Below are positions 22,775-30,547 of a stretch of DNA of 64,000 bases, in pieces. Position 1 is the first letter of the stretch, and the number at the start of each line of letters is the position of its first letter. The notes beneath the pieces are model-generated. The model did no database searches. It was not told the origin of the DNA and saw only the letters and a program-made list of their open reading frames with translations. Origin of the DNA: an uncultured Fibrobacter sp. (GTDB lineage Bacteria > Fibrobacterota > Fibrobacteria > Fibrobacterales > Fibrobacteraceae); contig CAKUWY010000010.1 of the NCBI GenBank assembly GCA_934699585.1, forward strand, positions 54,855 through 118,854. Direction: 5' to 3'. The position numbers were made by a program, and so were the translations under genes.

Positions 22775-23147
22775 GTACGAGCTGCCCCCGACGAACGAAG
22801 GGGTTGCGGAAGCAGCTAGGAAATCCCCGCCAAGATGATGGTGGATCCTCGCCTTCGCGAGGATGACGAGGTTAATCGCGAGGATGACGAGGTTAGTTGC
22901 GAGGATGACGAGATGCTGAAACGACCTTTGGACACTTAGCGCTTTAGCGCTTAGTGTACATGGCCACCTTTAGGTGGTGCGGAAGGCTTTCCCCTTTTAG
23001 TCATCAGTAATCAGTTATGAGTTTTCTGTAACGGAATGATGCATCCCGCGCCTCGAACCTGGAGCCCCGAGCCTCTTGTGTCCATCAGCCTTAAATCCTA
23101 GATCCTAGCCCCTAACCCCTAACCCCTAACCACTACACCGCAGGTGC
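22775..23147. repeat. repeat-rich convergent intergenic region
   Basis: No gene. It contains a B-like GTCA fragment (22843-22870), three tandem 21-base units built on CGAGGATGACGAGGTTA (about 22856-22916), a structured repeat F1 (22930-22977), degenerate TCAGTAATCAGTTATGAG-type sequence (about 23001-23020), and three CCCCTAA units (23109-23129). It lies between two 3' ends, nucleotidyltransferase and glgB. Confidence 0.7.
22930..22977. repeat. structured repeat F, copy 1
   Basis: ACAC TTA GCGC TTTA GCGC TTA GTGT stem-loop followed by ACATGGCCACCTTTAGGTGG. The second copy is at 37603-37654. Paired positions differ between the copies in a compensatory way. Confidence 0.65.
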
Positions 23148-25364
23148 TTACCTCTCCAGCAGGAAGAACACGGCGGCGAGGGGCGGAAGCTTGATGTTGA
23201 GGCTCCACTGGCGGTTCTGCCACGGGATGTCCTGGGTCCAGACTTCGCCCAGGTTCCCTACGTTGGAGCCGCCGAACATTTCGGCATCGGTGTTGAAGAT
23301 TTCTTTCCAGGCTCCGCGGGTGGGAGCGCCCAGGCGGTAGTCGTTGCGGACCACTGGTGTAAAGTTGAACACGCAGAGAATCTGGTTTCCGTGGTCGTCC
23401 TTGCGGACAAAGGAAACGATGGAGTTGTCGGCGTCGTCGCACCAGATCCATTCGAATCCGGTGTGGTAGTGGTCAATCTCCCAGAAGGGGGCGTTTTCCT
23501 TGTAGAGGTAGTTCAGCACCTTCACCATCTGCAGCAGTTTTCCGTGGCTGTCCCAGGTAATCAGGTGCCAGTCCAGGGACTGCTTTTCGTTCCATTCGCG
23601 GAACTGCCCGAACTCATTGCCCATAAAGTTCAGCACCTTGCCCGGGTGGGCGTACTGGAAGGCGTAGGTGAGGCGGAGGTTCGCGAACTTCTGCCAGTTG
23701 TCGCCGGGCATCTTGCCAAGCATTGATCCCTTGCCGTGGACCACCTCGTCGTGGCTGAACACCTGGATGAAGTTTTCGCTGTAGGCATAAACCATGCTGA
23801 AGGTGAGCTGGTTGTGGTGGTACTTGCGGTGGATGGGTTCGTGCTCGATATAGGAGAGGAAGTCGTTCATCCAGCCCATGTTCCACTTGTAGTGGAAGCC
23901 AAGCCCTCCCTGCTCCGGCGGACGGGTGATGCTGGGGAAACTGGTGGATTCTTCGGCGATGAGGATGGCGTGTGGCGTGAGGCGGCCCATGATGCTGTTC
24001 AGGTGCTTCAGGAACTCGATGGTGTCGTAGTTGATGTTGCCACCGTCCTTGTTGGGCACCCATTCGCCGGGGCCCTTGCCGTAGTCCAGGTAGAGCATGG
24101 AGGCCACGGCATCTACGCGGAGACCGTCGCAGTGGAATTCCTTGAGCCAGTACATGGCGTTTGCGATGAGGAAGTTCTTGACTTCGTTGCGGCCCAGGTT
24201 GAAGATGTAGGTGCCCCAGTGGGGGTGTTCGCCCTGGCGGGGGTCGGCGTGCTCGTAGCAGGCGGTGCCGTCAAAGCGGCCAAGGGCGTGGGCGTCTTTG
24301 GGGAAGTGTGCGGGCACCCAGTCCAGAATCACGCCGATTTCGTTCTGGTGGCACAGGTCCACAAAGTGGCGGAACTGGTCGGGCGTGCCGTAGCGGCTGG
24401 TGGGGGAGTAGTAGCCCGTCACCTGGTAGCCCCAGGATTCGTCCAGCGGGTGTTCCGCCAGCGGCAAAAATTCCACGTGGGTGTAGCCCATCTCTTTGAG
24501 GTAGGGGATGAGGCGTTCGGAGAGTTCGTCCCAGTCCAGGAAGCGGTCGGGGTTCGCCGGGTCGCGCCTCCAGGAACCGGCATGCACCTCGTAGATGTTC
24601 ATGGGACTTCCGAAGACCTTGGTGGCCCAGTGGGTCTTCATGTAGAGCTCGTCGCCCCATTCGTAGCCGTCCAGGTGGGTGGTGATGGAGGCGGTGGCCG
24701 GGCGCACTTCGGAAAGTTTTGCCAGCGGGTCCACCTTCACGTGGAGGTTGCCGTCGGCGCCGTGGATTTCGAAACGGTAGAGTTCGTTCTCGCCGATGTT
24801 CGGGATGAAGATTTCCCAGATGCCGGAGCTACCCAGCATGCGCATCTGATGACGGCGTCCGTCCCAGCTGTTGAAACTGCCGACGACAGAAACGGCGCGT
24901 GCGTTGGGGGCCCAGACGGCGAACTGCACGCCCTTGAAGCCCTGGTGTTCCACCAGGTTCGCGCCCAGTTTGCGGTAGAGTTCGTAGTGTGTGCCGGAAG
25001 AAATCAGGTGCCGGTCGAATTCGGAGAGCACGGGCTGGAAGGCGTAGGGGTCGGTGAGGGTGTATTCGTTGCCGTCGGCCTGCTTGATAATCAGGTTGTA
25101 GAAGAAGGGCTCGAATTCCATGTCCAGGATGGCTTCGTAAAAACCGGTGTCGCCCAGCTTGACGAAGTCGAATTCCACCTCGCCGTCGCAGGACTCGCCC
25201 CGCACAAAAGACGCCTGGGGCTGGTAGGTGCGGATGACCGTCTTGATGCCCTTGTCGGTTTCCAGCGGGTGGATGCCCAGTACCGAGAAGGGGTCGCTGC
25301 AGTAGAAATCCCAAATGGGCAGCATCTGGTCACGGGTCAGCGTGGTAAAATCGTTCCAATCCAT
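23148..25364 (-). CDS. glgB: 1,4-alpha-glucan branching enzyme
   Basis: 738 aa, GH13 branching enzyme that forms alpha-1,6 branches in glycogen, a major Fibrobacter storage polymer. An N-terminal module (about 20-110) and a CBM48 (GVQFAVWAPNARAVSVVG) precede the barrel. Barrel motifs: DWVPAHFPKD, GLRVDAVASMLYLDYGK (nucleophile Asp), LIAEEST (acid/base Glu), FSHDEVVHGKGSM. A C-terminal all-beta domain follows. The ATG at 25364 follows GAGGAG. A TATATTT box lies upstream. Confidence 0.95.
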   Translation of the reverse strand: MDWNDFTTLTRDQMLPIWDFYCSDPFSVLGIHPLETDKGIKTVIRTYQPQASFVRGESCDGEVEFDFVKLGDTGFYEAILDMEFEPFFYNLIIKQADGNEYTLTDPYAFQPVLSEFDRHLISSGTHYELYRKLGANLVEHQGFKGVQFAVWAPNARAVSVVGSFNSWDGRRHQMRMLGSSGIWEIFIPNIGENELYRFEIHGADGNLHVKVDPLAKLSEVRPATASITTHLDGYEWGDELYMKTHWATKVFGSPMNIYEVHAGSWRRDPANPDRFLDWDELSERLIPYLKEMGYTHVEFLPLAEHPLDESWGYQVTGYYSPTSRYGTPDQFRHFVDLCHQNEIGVILDWVPAHFPKDAHALGRFDGTACYEHADPRQGEHPHWGTYIFNLGRNEVKNFLIANAMYWLKEFHCDGLRVDAVASMLYLDYGKGPGEWVPNKDGGNINYDTIEFLKHLNSIMGRLTPHAILIAEESTSFPSITRPPEQGGLGFHYKWNMGWMNDFLSYIEHEPIHRKYHHNQLTFSMVYAYSENFIQVFSHDEVVHGKGSMLGKMPGDNWQKFANLRLTYAFQYAHPGKVLNFMGNEFGQFREWNEKQSLDWHLITWDSHGKLLQMVKVLNYLYKENAPFWEIDHYHTGFEWIWCDDADNSIVSFVRKDDHGNQILCVFNFTPVVRNDYRLGAPTRGAWKEIFNTDAEMFGGSNVGNLGEVWTQDIPWQNRQWSLNIKLPPLAAVFFLLER

Positions 25365-25410
25365 AAAAACTCCTCTTGAACATTGTAAATATAATATTAA
25401 TGTAAGGCGT

Positions 25411-25453
25411 CTCTCATATCTCATTTCACATCTCACATCACACATCTCACACC
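25411..25453. repeat. degenerate CTCAYATCTCA simple repeat
   Basis: Runs of CTCATATCTCATTTCACATC, continuing TCACATCACACATCTCACAC, between the divergent glgB and thioesterase genes. It is similar in style to the heptamer tracts near 38505-38540 and 38886-38920. Confidence 0.55.
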
Positions 25454-25486
25454 TTTTTTATCTTTACACCCAAAAACGGAGGCTTT

Positions 25487-25921
25487 ATGGCTATTGCGAT
25501 GGAAGAGACGGTGAACCCCATGCGGTTCACCCAGGTGTTCAAGGTGACGCCGGAGATGATTGACGACAACCACCATTTCAACAACGTGTGGTCCGTGCAG
25601 TGGATCCAGGACATCGCCATCGCCCACTCCGAATCGGTAGGCGGCACCGCCCTCATGAAAAGCCTTGGCGCCGGCTGGATGATCCACGTGCAGCACATCG
25701 AATACAAGAACCAGGCGTTCCTGGGCGACGAAATCAAGGGCACCACCTGGGTGGCGGCTTACGGCAAGGTGGCAACCATTCGAAAGTGCAAGTTCGAGCG
25801 GGTGTCCGACGGCAAGGTGATTTTCGAATCCGAGACCCAGTGGGTGCTGGTGGACCTGAACCGCGGCCGCCCCATGGCCATTTCCGACGAGATGAAGAAG
25901 TTGTACGTGGAAGGGGCATAG
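25487..25921 (+). CDS. hotdog-fold acyl-CoA thioesterase (4HBT/YbgC-like)
   Basis: 144 aa. The hotdog signature is MIDDNHHFNNVWSVQWIQD, with Asp and the His-x-Asn-Asn segment of the 4HBT family, followed by VQHIEYKNQAFLGDEI and a final strand FESETQWVLVDLNRGRPMAI. It probably hydrolyses an acyl-CoA; the substrate is unknown. A strong GGAGG and TATCTT (25459-25464) lie upstream. Confidence 0.8.
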   Translation: MAIAMEETVNPMRFTQVFKVTPEMIDDNHHFNNVWSVQWIQDIAIAHSESVGGTALMKSLGAGWMIHVQHIEYKNQAFLGDEIKGTTWVAAYGKVATIRKCKFERVSDGKVIFESETQWVLVDLNRGRPMAISDEMKKLYVEGA

Positions 25922-26081
25922 GGGGAAGTCTCCCCCTCGCTACAGCCTTGCCCTGTTGTCACCCTGGAGGAGCGCAGCGACGATAGGGTCCAAGGCAAGT
26001 CTTCCGCTACCCCCTCTCCTAGGGGCTGTACCCCTAACACCCCACACCCACCTGTCATGCCGGGCTTGTCCCGGCATCACC
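25921..26081. repeat. composite repeat G3 with nested D repeat, then an A repeat
   Basis: The complement strand reads GGGGTGTTAGGGGTACAGCC, CCTAGG, GGGGGTAGCGGAAG ... GAGGGGGAGACTTCCCCC (G architecture). A D-type GTCA repeat (GTCACCCTGGAGGAGC ... ATAGGGTCCA, 25958-25992) sits inside it. An A-type copy with changed stem (GTCATGCCGGGCTTGTCCCG, GCATCACC) lies at 26054-26081. Confidence 0.65.
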
Positions 26082-26182
26082 TTTTTATTTGAGAATTCTT
26101 TAAATTGTATTGTCTATTTTCTGATTTTTTGTTCAAAAAAAAGGAAATTTATAAAAAAATGGCATTTTTGTATTGTCAAATA

Positions 26183-26211
26183 TTGCATTTCATTAAAAAA
26201 TAACATATATT
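26183..26211 (+). promoter_or_regulatory. promoter of the TIGR02147 gene
   Basis: TTGCAT (26183-26188), a 17-base spacer and TATATT (26206-26211). The ATG at 26219 is seven bases downstream with no SD, so a leaderless mRNA is predicted. Confidence 0.65.
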
Positions 26212-26218
26212 CCTTGGT

Positions 26219-27220
26219 ATGCGGCCCATCACCGAATACCAGGACTACCGTGCCTATATAGCCGACTATTACGCCTACAAGAAGCGTACCTCGGCCTTTA
26301 CCTGGCGCGAATTCGCGAAGCTTGCGGGATTCGGTTCTCCTGTGTATTTAAAGCAGGTGTCCGAGGGCAAGTTTAACCTGAGCGAATCTGCCGTGGAACG
26401 AGTTGCCGAAGCGATGCGTCTGGTGGGCTACGAGGTGGATTACTTCCGCACGATGGTCGCCTATGGACACGCCGAGTCGTCTTCTGAAAGGCATAGATTC
26501 TTTGCGCAGATGGTGGCCATCGCCGAAGAGAACAAGGTAGAGGTGGTGGGGGCGGAGTTCTTCAAGTTTTTTGACTCCTACAAGAACGTGTTACTGCGGG
26601 AACTGGCGCCAGCCATGCCCAACGTCCGCCCCATGGACATGGCCAAGGCCTGTAGGCCGGAACTCTCTGCCGCCGAAGTTTCCGACGCTCTCAAGTTCCT
26701 GGTGAAAAACGGTTTATTGACGAAAGACAAGAACGACAATTACAGGCAATGCTCCAAGTCTGTGAAGATGGATAATTCTACGGCCAAGTCTCTTGCTGCT
26801 ACTGAACTCCAGCGTCAGATGGGCGAACTAGCCCTCTCTGCCATGGATTATCCGAAAACGGAGCGAGACATGACGGGCCTTACTCTCGGAATGTCCGAGA
26901 AATGCTACGCCGAGGTGGTCCGTGAACTGGCGGAATGCCGCCGCCGGATTGTAGCGTTGGTACAAAGCGATTCCGTAATCGAAAAAGTGTACCGCCTGAA
27001 CATGCAACTGTTCCCCATGACGGAAAGGTTAGACAAAAAAAGTGTAAAGCTCGCTGCCGGTGTTGTGCAAAGTCGAAACAAGCAAAGCCGAAGTGACCTG
27101 TCCGAAAGAATGTCATCTTCGTGGCCTTCTTCGTCATCCCCGCGCAGGCGGGGATCTTTGAGCAGTTTAATCAAAAAACACCCTTCTCCCCAAAGGAGGA
27201 AAAATGAAATACACGAATAG
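26219..27220 (+). CDS. TIGR02147/DUF4423 family protein
   Basis: 333 aa. It matches the Fibrobacter-expanded family in its start: MRPITEYQDYRAYIADYYAY, FTWREFAKLAGFGSPVYLKQ (a lambda-repressor-like HTH), then a central winged-helix-like region (ELSAAEVSDALKFLVKNGLL) and ERDMTGLTLGMSEKCYAEVV. It is thought to be regulatory; the target is unknown. The family region ends near residue 275. The last ~45 residues (SSWPSSSSPRRRGSLSSLIK...) are translated repeat (27133-27155) and run into the next gene, overlapping it by 17 bases. Confidence 0.8.
   Translation: MRPITEYQDYRAYIADYYAYKKRTSAFTWREFAKLAGFGSPVYLKQVSEGKFNLSESAVERVAEAMRLVGYEVDYFRTMVAYGHAESSSERHRFFAQMVAIAEENKVEVVGAEFFKFFDSYKNVLLRELAPAMPNVRPMDMAKACRPELSAAEVSDALKFLVKNGLLTKDKNDNYRQCSKSVKMDNSTAKSLAATELQRQMGELALSAMDYPKTERDMTGLTLGMSEKCYAEVVRELAECRRRIVALVQSDSVIEKVYRLNMQLFPMTERLDKKSVKLAAGVVQSRNKQSRSDLSERMSSSWPSSSSPRRRGSLSSLIKKHPSPQRRKNEIHE
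27133..27155. repeat. GTCA palindromic repeat, A-like variant
   Basis: GTCATCCCCGCGCAGGCGGG GAT, translated as part of the TIGR02147 protein's C-terminus. A similar copy is at 37465-37489. Confidence 0.7.
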
Positions 27221-29633
27221 TCATGTTGTCATTCCCGGCTTGACCGGGAATCTCCTGTCAATTTGGAAGGTCCTGGCCCTTGCTGCAGTGGTCGTTCTTC
27301 TCGCCGCCTGCGGTGACGACCCTAAGGTTGGCGGCACTGAAGAAGACGCCGGCATTATAGCCATCGAAAACAAGACCGTATCTGGAGTTTCCCAGAAGGG
27401 TCCCTTCGTGAACGGCTCTAGCGTAACTGTCTATGGACTTGACGGCGAAACCTTGGCGCAGACAGGCAACATTTACGAAGGAAAAATCAGGAGCGACATG
27501 GGAGATTTCTCCGTGAAGGTGGTAAAACTAGCCTCCCAATACGCCTTGCTCAAGGCTAACGGATTCTACCGTAACGAGGTCACGGGTGAAAAATCCAATA
27601 GTCAAATGACTCTGTATGCTCTTACAGACTTGAGCGACCGAGACGAGGTGAATGTGAACCTGCTCACGCACTTGGCATACGAACGCTCTTTGTATCTTGC
27701 CGCAGATTCCATGTCGGTTCCCAAAGCTAAGAAACAGGCCGAAATGGAGGTGTTCAAGTCCTTTGAAATCGAAGGGGATTTTGAATCTGCTGAAGACCTG
27801 AATATTTTTGGTGAAAATGACCAAAGTGCGGCCTTACTAGCCATAAGCGTTTTGATGCAGGGTGACTTGAAGGAAGCAGATTTCAGTGAGCGTCTGGACA
27901 ATTATGCCCGTGATATTGAGACTGACGGTGTCTGGGATGACAAGAAAACAGCAACGGCGGTTGCCGATTGGGCCTCTGAGAAAAGTTTGGGTGGCGGGCT
28001 TGCAACAATTCGAGTCAATGTGGAAAAGTGGGGCCAGTTGTTTGGCGTTCCGCCCTTTGAAAAATATGTCAACAATTTCTGGTGGCAAAATTATGGCCTC
28101 GGAACTTGCGATGCCAAGCGCGAAGGTGAAGTGAAGATAAACAGCAATGCGTTGAGCGAAAAGAATGGGGCGCATTTTATTTGCAATAATGGTGGTTGGC
28201 GAGTGGCGACGGATTTAGAAAAGGATACGGCTACATGGGGCGCAGGAAAATTTGATGGTGAAATACGCGCGGGGCAAATAAATAAAGAAAACTATTACAT
28301 TTATGAAACCAACAATAAGGCATGGAGAGATGCTACCACATTAGAAAAAGACACCTACGACTACAAAGAAAATAAGGCTTGGACAGGCAAAGATGGCGAC
28401 AGCCGCTATGGTGTTGTTGACGAAACCAACTGCTATGTCTTTGAAGATAAGGCTTGGCGCAATGGTAATGAAAGCGACTGTTCGCTTGAATTGCGTGGGT
28501 GCACAGCATTACGAAAGGATACAGTCGGATTGGGGTCCGACAATGCGTGGTATAAGTGTGTTTCGCAAATTTGGCGTACTGCTACAGATATAGAAAAAGA
28601 TACGGCTGCATGGGGCGCGGGAAAATCTGACGGTGAAGTTCGTGCGGGACAAGTGAACAAGACAATTTATTACATATACGAAACAGGTAAAAAATCTTGG
28701 CGAAATGCCACGACTCAAGAAAAAGATTTATATGGTTGGACAATAAACAAGGATGGCTCTATAAAAAAAGGAAATGTTACGGATACTTTTTATGTGTATG
28801 ATGACGGGGCGTATCGTATTGCAAATGCAAGAGAAACTTATGTAAATGAAGGCTGTACTATTTATAATGAAGATGAAGTAAATGTGAAATCTGATACATC
28901 TGATTATATTTGTAAACAAGGAAAATGGGAAGTGAAAAAAAATGTCCTTGTTGATTCTAGAGATAATCAGTCTTATGATATAGTCCGCATTGGTAAGCAG
29001 GTATGGATGGCTCAGGATTTGAATTACGCTGATACAAATGTAACAGAAAATTTGAGGGGGAGTTCTTGGTGCTGGGCGGGAAGAGAATCTTGCGACAGTC
29101 GATTGTATTATTGGAATGCAGCAATGAATATTTCATCGGATTATCAAATGAAAGAATATGGGAAAAAACAAGAGAGAGGTATATGTCCTGAAAAATGGCA
29201 TATTCCTTCGACAGAGGAGTGGTCGGTCTTGGTTCAATTTGTTGGTGGGGCGAGTGAAGCGTGGTTTTTACTAAAAGATTGGGAGTCTACTGGTGGTAGG
29301 GCTTCATCTGATTTGTATGGATTTAGTGCAAATTGGAATGAAGGGGGCAATTTTTCCAGTAGACAGAGGGAATGTAATGGTAATCAAGACTGGGAAACAG
29401 AATGCTGTGAGGATGCACCTGGCATAAATGCATGGTGTATAAATAGCGATGGGATAAGATTCTTTGGAACGGGGGGAAGTTTTTATTGGTCTTCTTCTGA
29501 ATCGGAATCGTTGGATGCATTTGTATTCCATTTAATCGCATTTCCTCAGGAAGTGAAATACGCAAAGACCGAAATATGGAAGACTGACAAAAAGAGTACG
29601 TATTCTGTCCGTTGTGTGAAGGATGTCGAATAA
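27204..29633 (+). CDS. large FISUMP lipoprotein with internal repeats
   Basis: 809 aa, with GGAGG five bases before the ATG. The signal peptide is unusual: residues 9-18 (VIPGLTGNLL) are an in-frame A-type repeat, followed by a hydrophobic core and lipobox VVLLAACGDD. Residues about 50-320 resemble the Ig-like/outer-surface region found in other Fibrobacter lipoproteins (SGVSQKGPFVNGSSVTVY). Residues about 330-545 hold degenerate repeats of the type WR.AT..EKDT..WGAGK.DGE.RAG..N...YYIYE. A FISUMP domain ends the protein (about 570-809: DSRDNQSYDIVRIGKQVWMA to VRCVKD). GC drops sharply after about 28.2 kb. Confidence 0.85.
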   Translation: MKYTNSHVVIPGLTGNLLSIWKVLALAAVVVLLAACGDDPKVGGTEEDAGIIAIENKTVSGVSQKGPFVNGSSVTVYGLDGETLAQTGNIYEGKIRSDMGDFSVKVVKLASQYALLKANGFYRNEVTGEKSNSQMTLYALTDLSDRDEVNVNLLTHLAYERSLYLAADSMSVPKAKKQAEMEVFKSFEIEGDFESAEDLNIFGENDQSAALLAISVLMQGDLKEADFSERLDNYARDIETDGVWDDKKTATAVADWASEKSLGGGLATIRVNVEKWGQLFGVPPFEKYVNNFWWQNYGLGTCDAKREGEVKINSNALSEKNGAHFICNNGGWRVATDLEKDTATWGAGKFDGEIRAGQINKENYYIYETNNKAWRDATTLEKDTYDYKENKAWTGKDGDSRYGVVDETNCYVFEDKAWRNGNESDCSLELRGCTALRKDTVGLGSDNAWYKCVSQIWRTATDIEKDTAAWGAGKSDGEVRAGQVNKTIYYIYETGKKSWRNATTQEKDLYGWTINKDGSIKKGNVTDTFYVYDDGAYRIANARETYVNEGCTIYNEDEVNVKSDTSDYICKQGKWEVKKNVLVDSRDNQSYDIVRIGKQVWMAQDLNYADTNVTENLRGSSWCWAGRESCDSRLYYWNAAMNISSDYQMKEYGKKQERGICPEKWHIPSTEEWSVLVQFVGGASEAWFLLKDWESTGGRASSDLYGFSANWNEGGNFSSRQRECNGNQDWETECCEDAPGINAWCINSDGIRFFGTGGSFYWSSSESESLDAFVFHLIAFPQEVKYAKTEIWKTDKKSTYSVRCVKDVE
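27228..27255. repeat. GTCA palindromic repeat, subfamily A, in a signal peptide
   Basis: GTCATTCCCGGCTTGACCGG GAATCTCC, in frame in the first codons of the lipoprotein gene. It has the same sequence type as 13187-13214, 14475-14502 and 15427-15454. Confidence 0.85.
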
Positions 29634-29668
29634 TTCCTTAAACGGGTTAGATTGACCAAAGCAAAAAG

Positions 29669-29693
29669 CGACTTCCATACGGAGGTCGTTTTT
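29669..29693. terminator. bidirectional terminator
   Basis: CGACTTCC-ATAC-GGAGGTCG flanked by A-rich sequence on one side and T5 on the other. It serves the convergent lipoprotein and Rpn-like genes. Confidence 0.8.
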
Positions 29694-29716
29694 AAATGGG
29701 TTTGAAGTAGCCTTGG

Positions 29717-30397
29717 TTAGAGCGCCTTGATTTCTTCGATGGAAAGTCCCGAACGACGGGAGATGATTTCCAGGGAAACTCCGTCATCACGCAACCCTCG
29801 CGCCATTTCGCGGGCTTTTTCGGTCATCCCCTCGGCTTTTCCTTCGGCTCTACCAGCTTCCTTGCTTTCGTGGAGATCGTATTCGTAAGTCATGTATTTG
29901 TTCCTTATGAATGTGTCGGTCTTGTAGAAGGCGACTTGGCTGTTGATGTTTTGTGTTTCGTTGGAGTCCGCGCGCCTGGTCGCAAAGTATTTCATGTACG
30001 CCCTGACGACCGGATCCTTGAACTGTTCGTACCTTGTAAATATATAAAAGTTTTTGAAAGAAAGGTCACCTAAAATGATTTCTGGATTTTCTTTGGCCCT
30101 GTTTTCAAAATGGTAAATAGGGTGCCCGTAACCGAAAATGTCCATCGGGCACAGAAATATGACATGCTGTTCCCTGAGGCTGGTGTAGAAATCTCCCTTC
30201 GAAAGTGCAACGCCATCGCATACGCTCTGGTAATACCGTGCACGTTGTGGGAGTTCCTTGGTGTCAACCATCTGAATTTCTAAATCGAAAGAACGGATGG
30301 TTTCGCCATTTTCATTGGTTTCGCGTGCGAATACGTCGTAGCGGACACCTTTGTGCTCCGCATCATAGCTCAGCACAGCCTCAAGCAGAAAGTTGAA
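29717..30397 (-). pseudogene. Rpn/PD-(D/E)XK nuclease-family protein, 5'-truncated
   Basis: It matches the Rpn (recombination-promoting nuclease, 'putative transposase') family from its catalytic strand onward: YDVFARETNENGETIRSFDL, EIQMVDTKELPQRARYYQS, GDFYTSLREQHVIFLCPMDI, then a C-terminal Arg/Glu/Gly-rich tail (ESKEAGRAEGKAEGMTEKAR). About 60 N-terminal residues usual for the family are missing. Homologous-looking codons (FNFLLEAVLS) continue upstream of the only GTG start (30376) to an in-frame stop at 30398-30400, so the 5' end is lost. A TATATTT box upstream survives. Confidence 0.65.
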
Positions 30398-30547
30398 CTA
30401 CCCGCCCGGAATTTATCGCTGTCAGCGGGATTAACTGCTACTGTGGGTAAATATACAAAAAACGGTGTTAGGGGTTTTTGTGTGATGGTGGTTCAAGAAA
30501 TAGAACCGAAATTTGTATATTTAACGGGAACTGCAAAGGAGGTTCCC

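Noticed and set aside
23109..23129. CCCCTAA tandem units resembling telomere repeats
   Set aside because: Only three units in an intergenic, repeat-rich bacterial region; there is no sign of a chromosome end.
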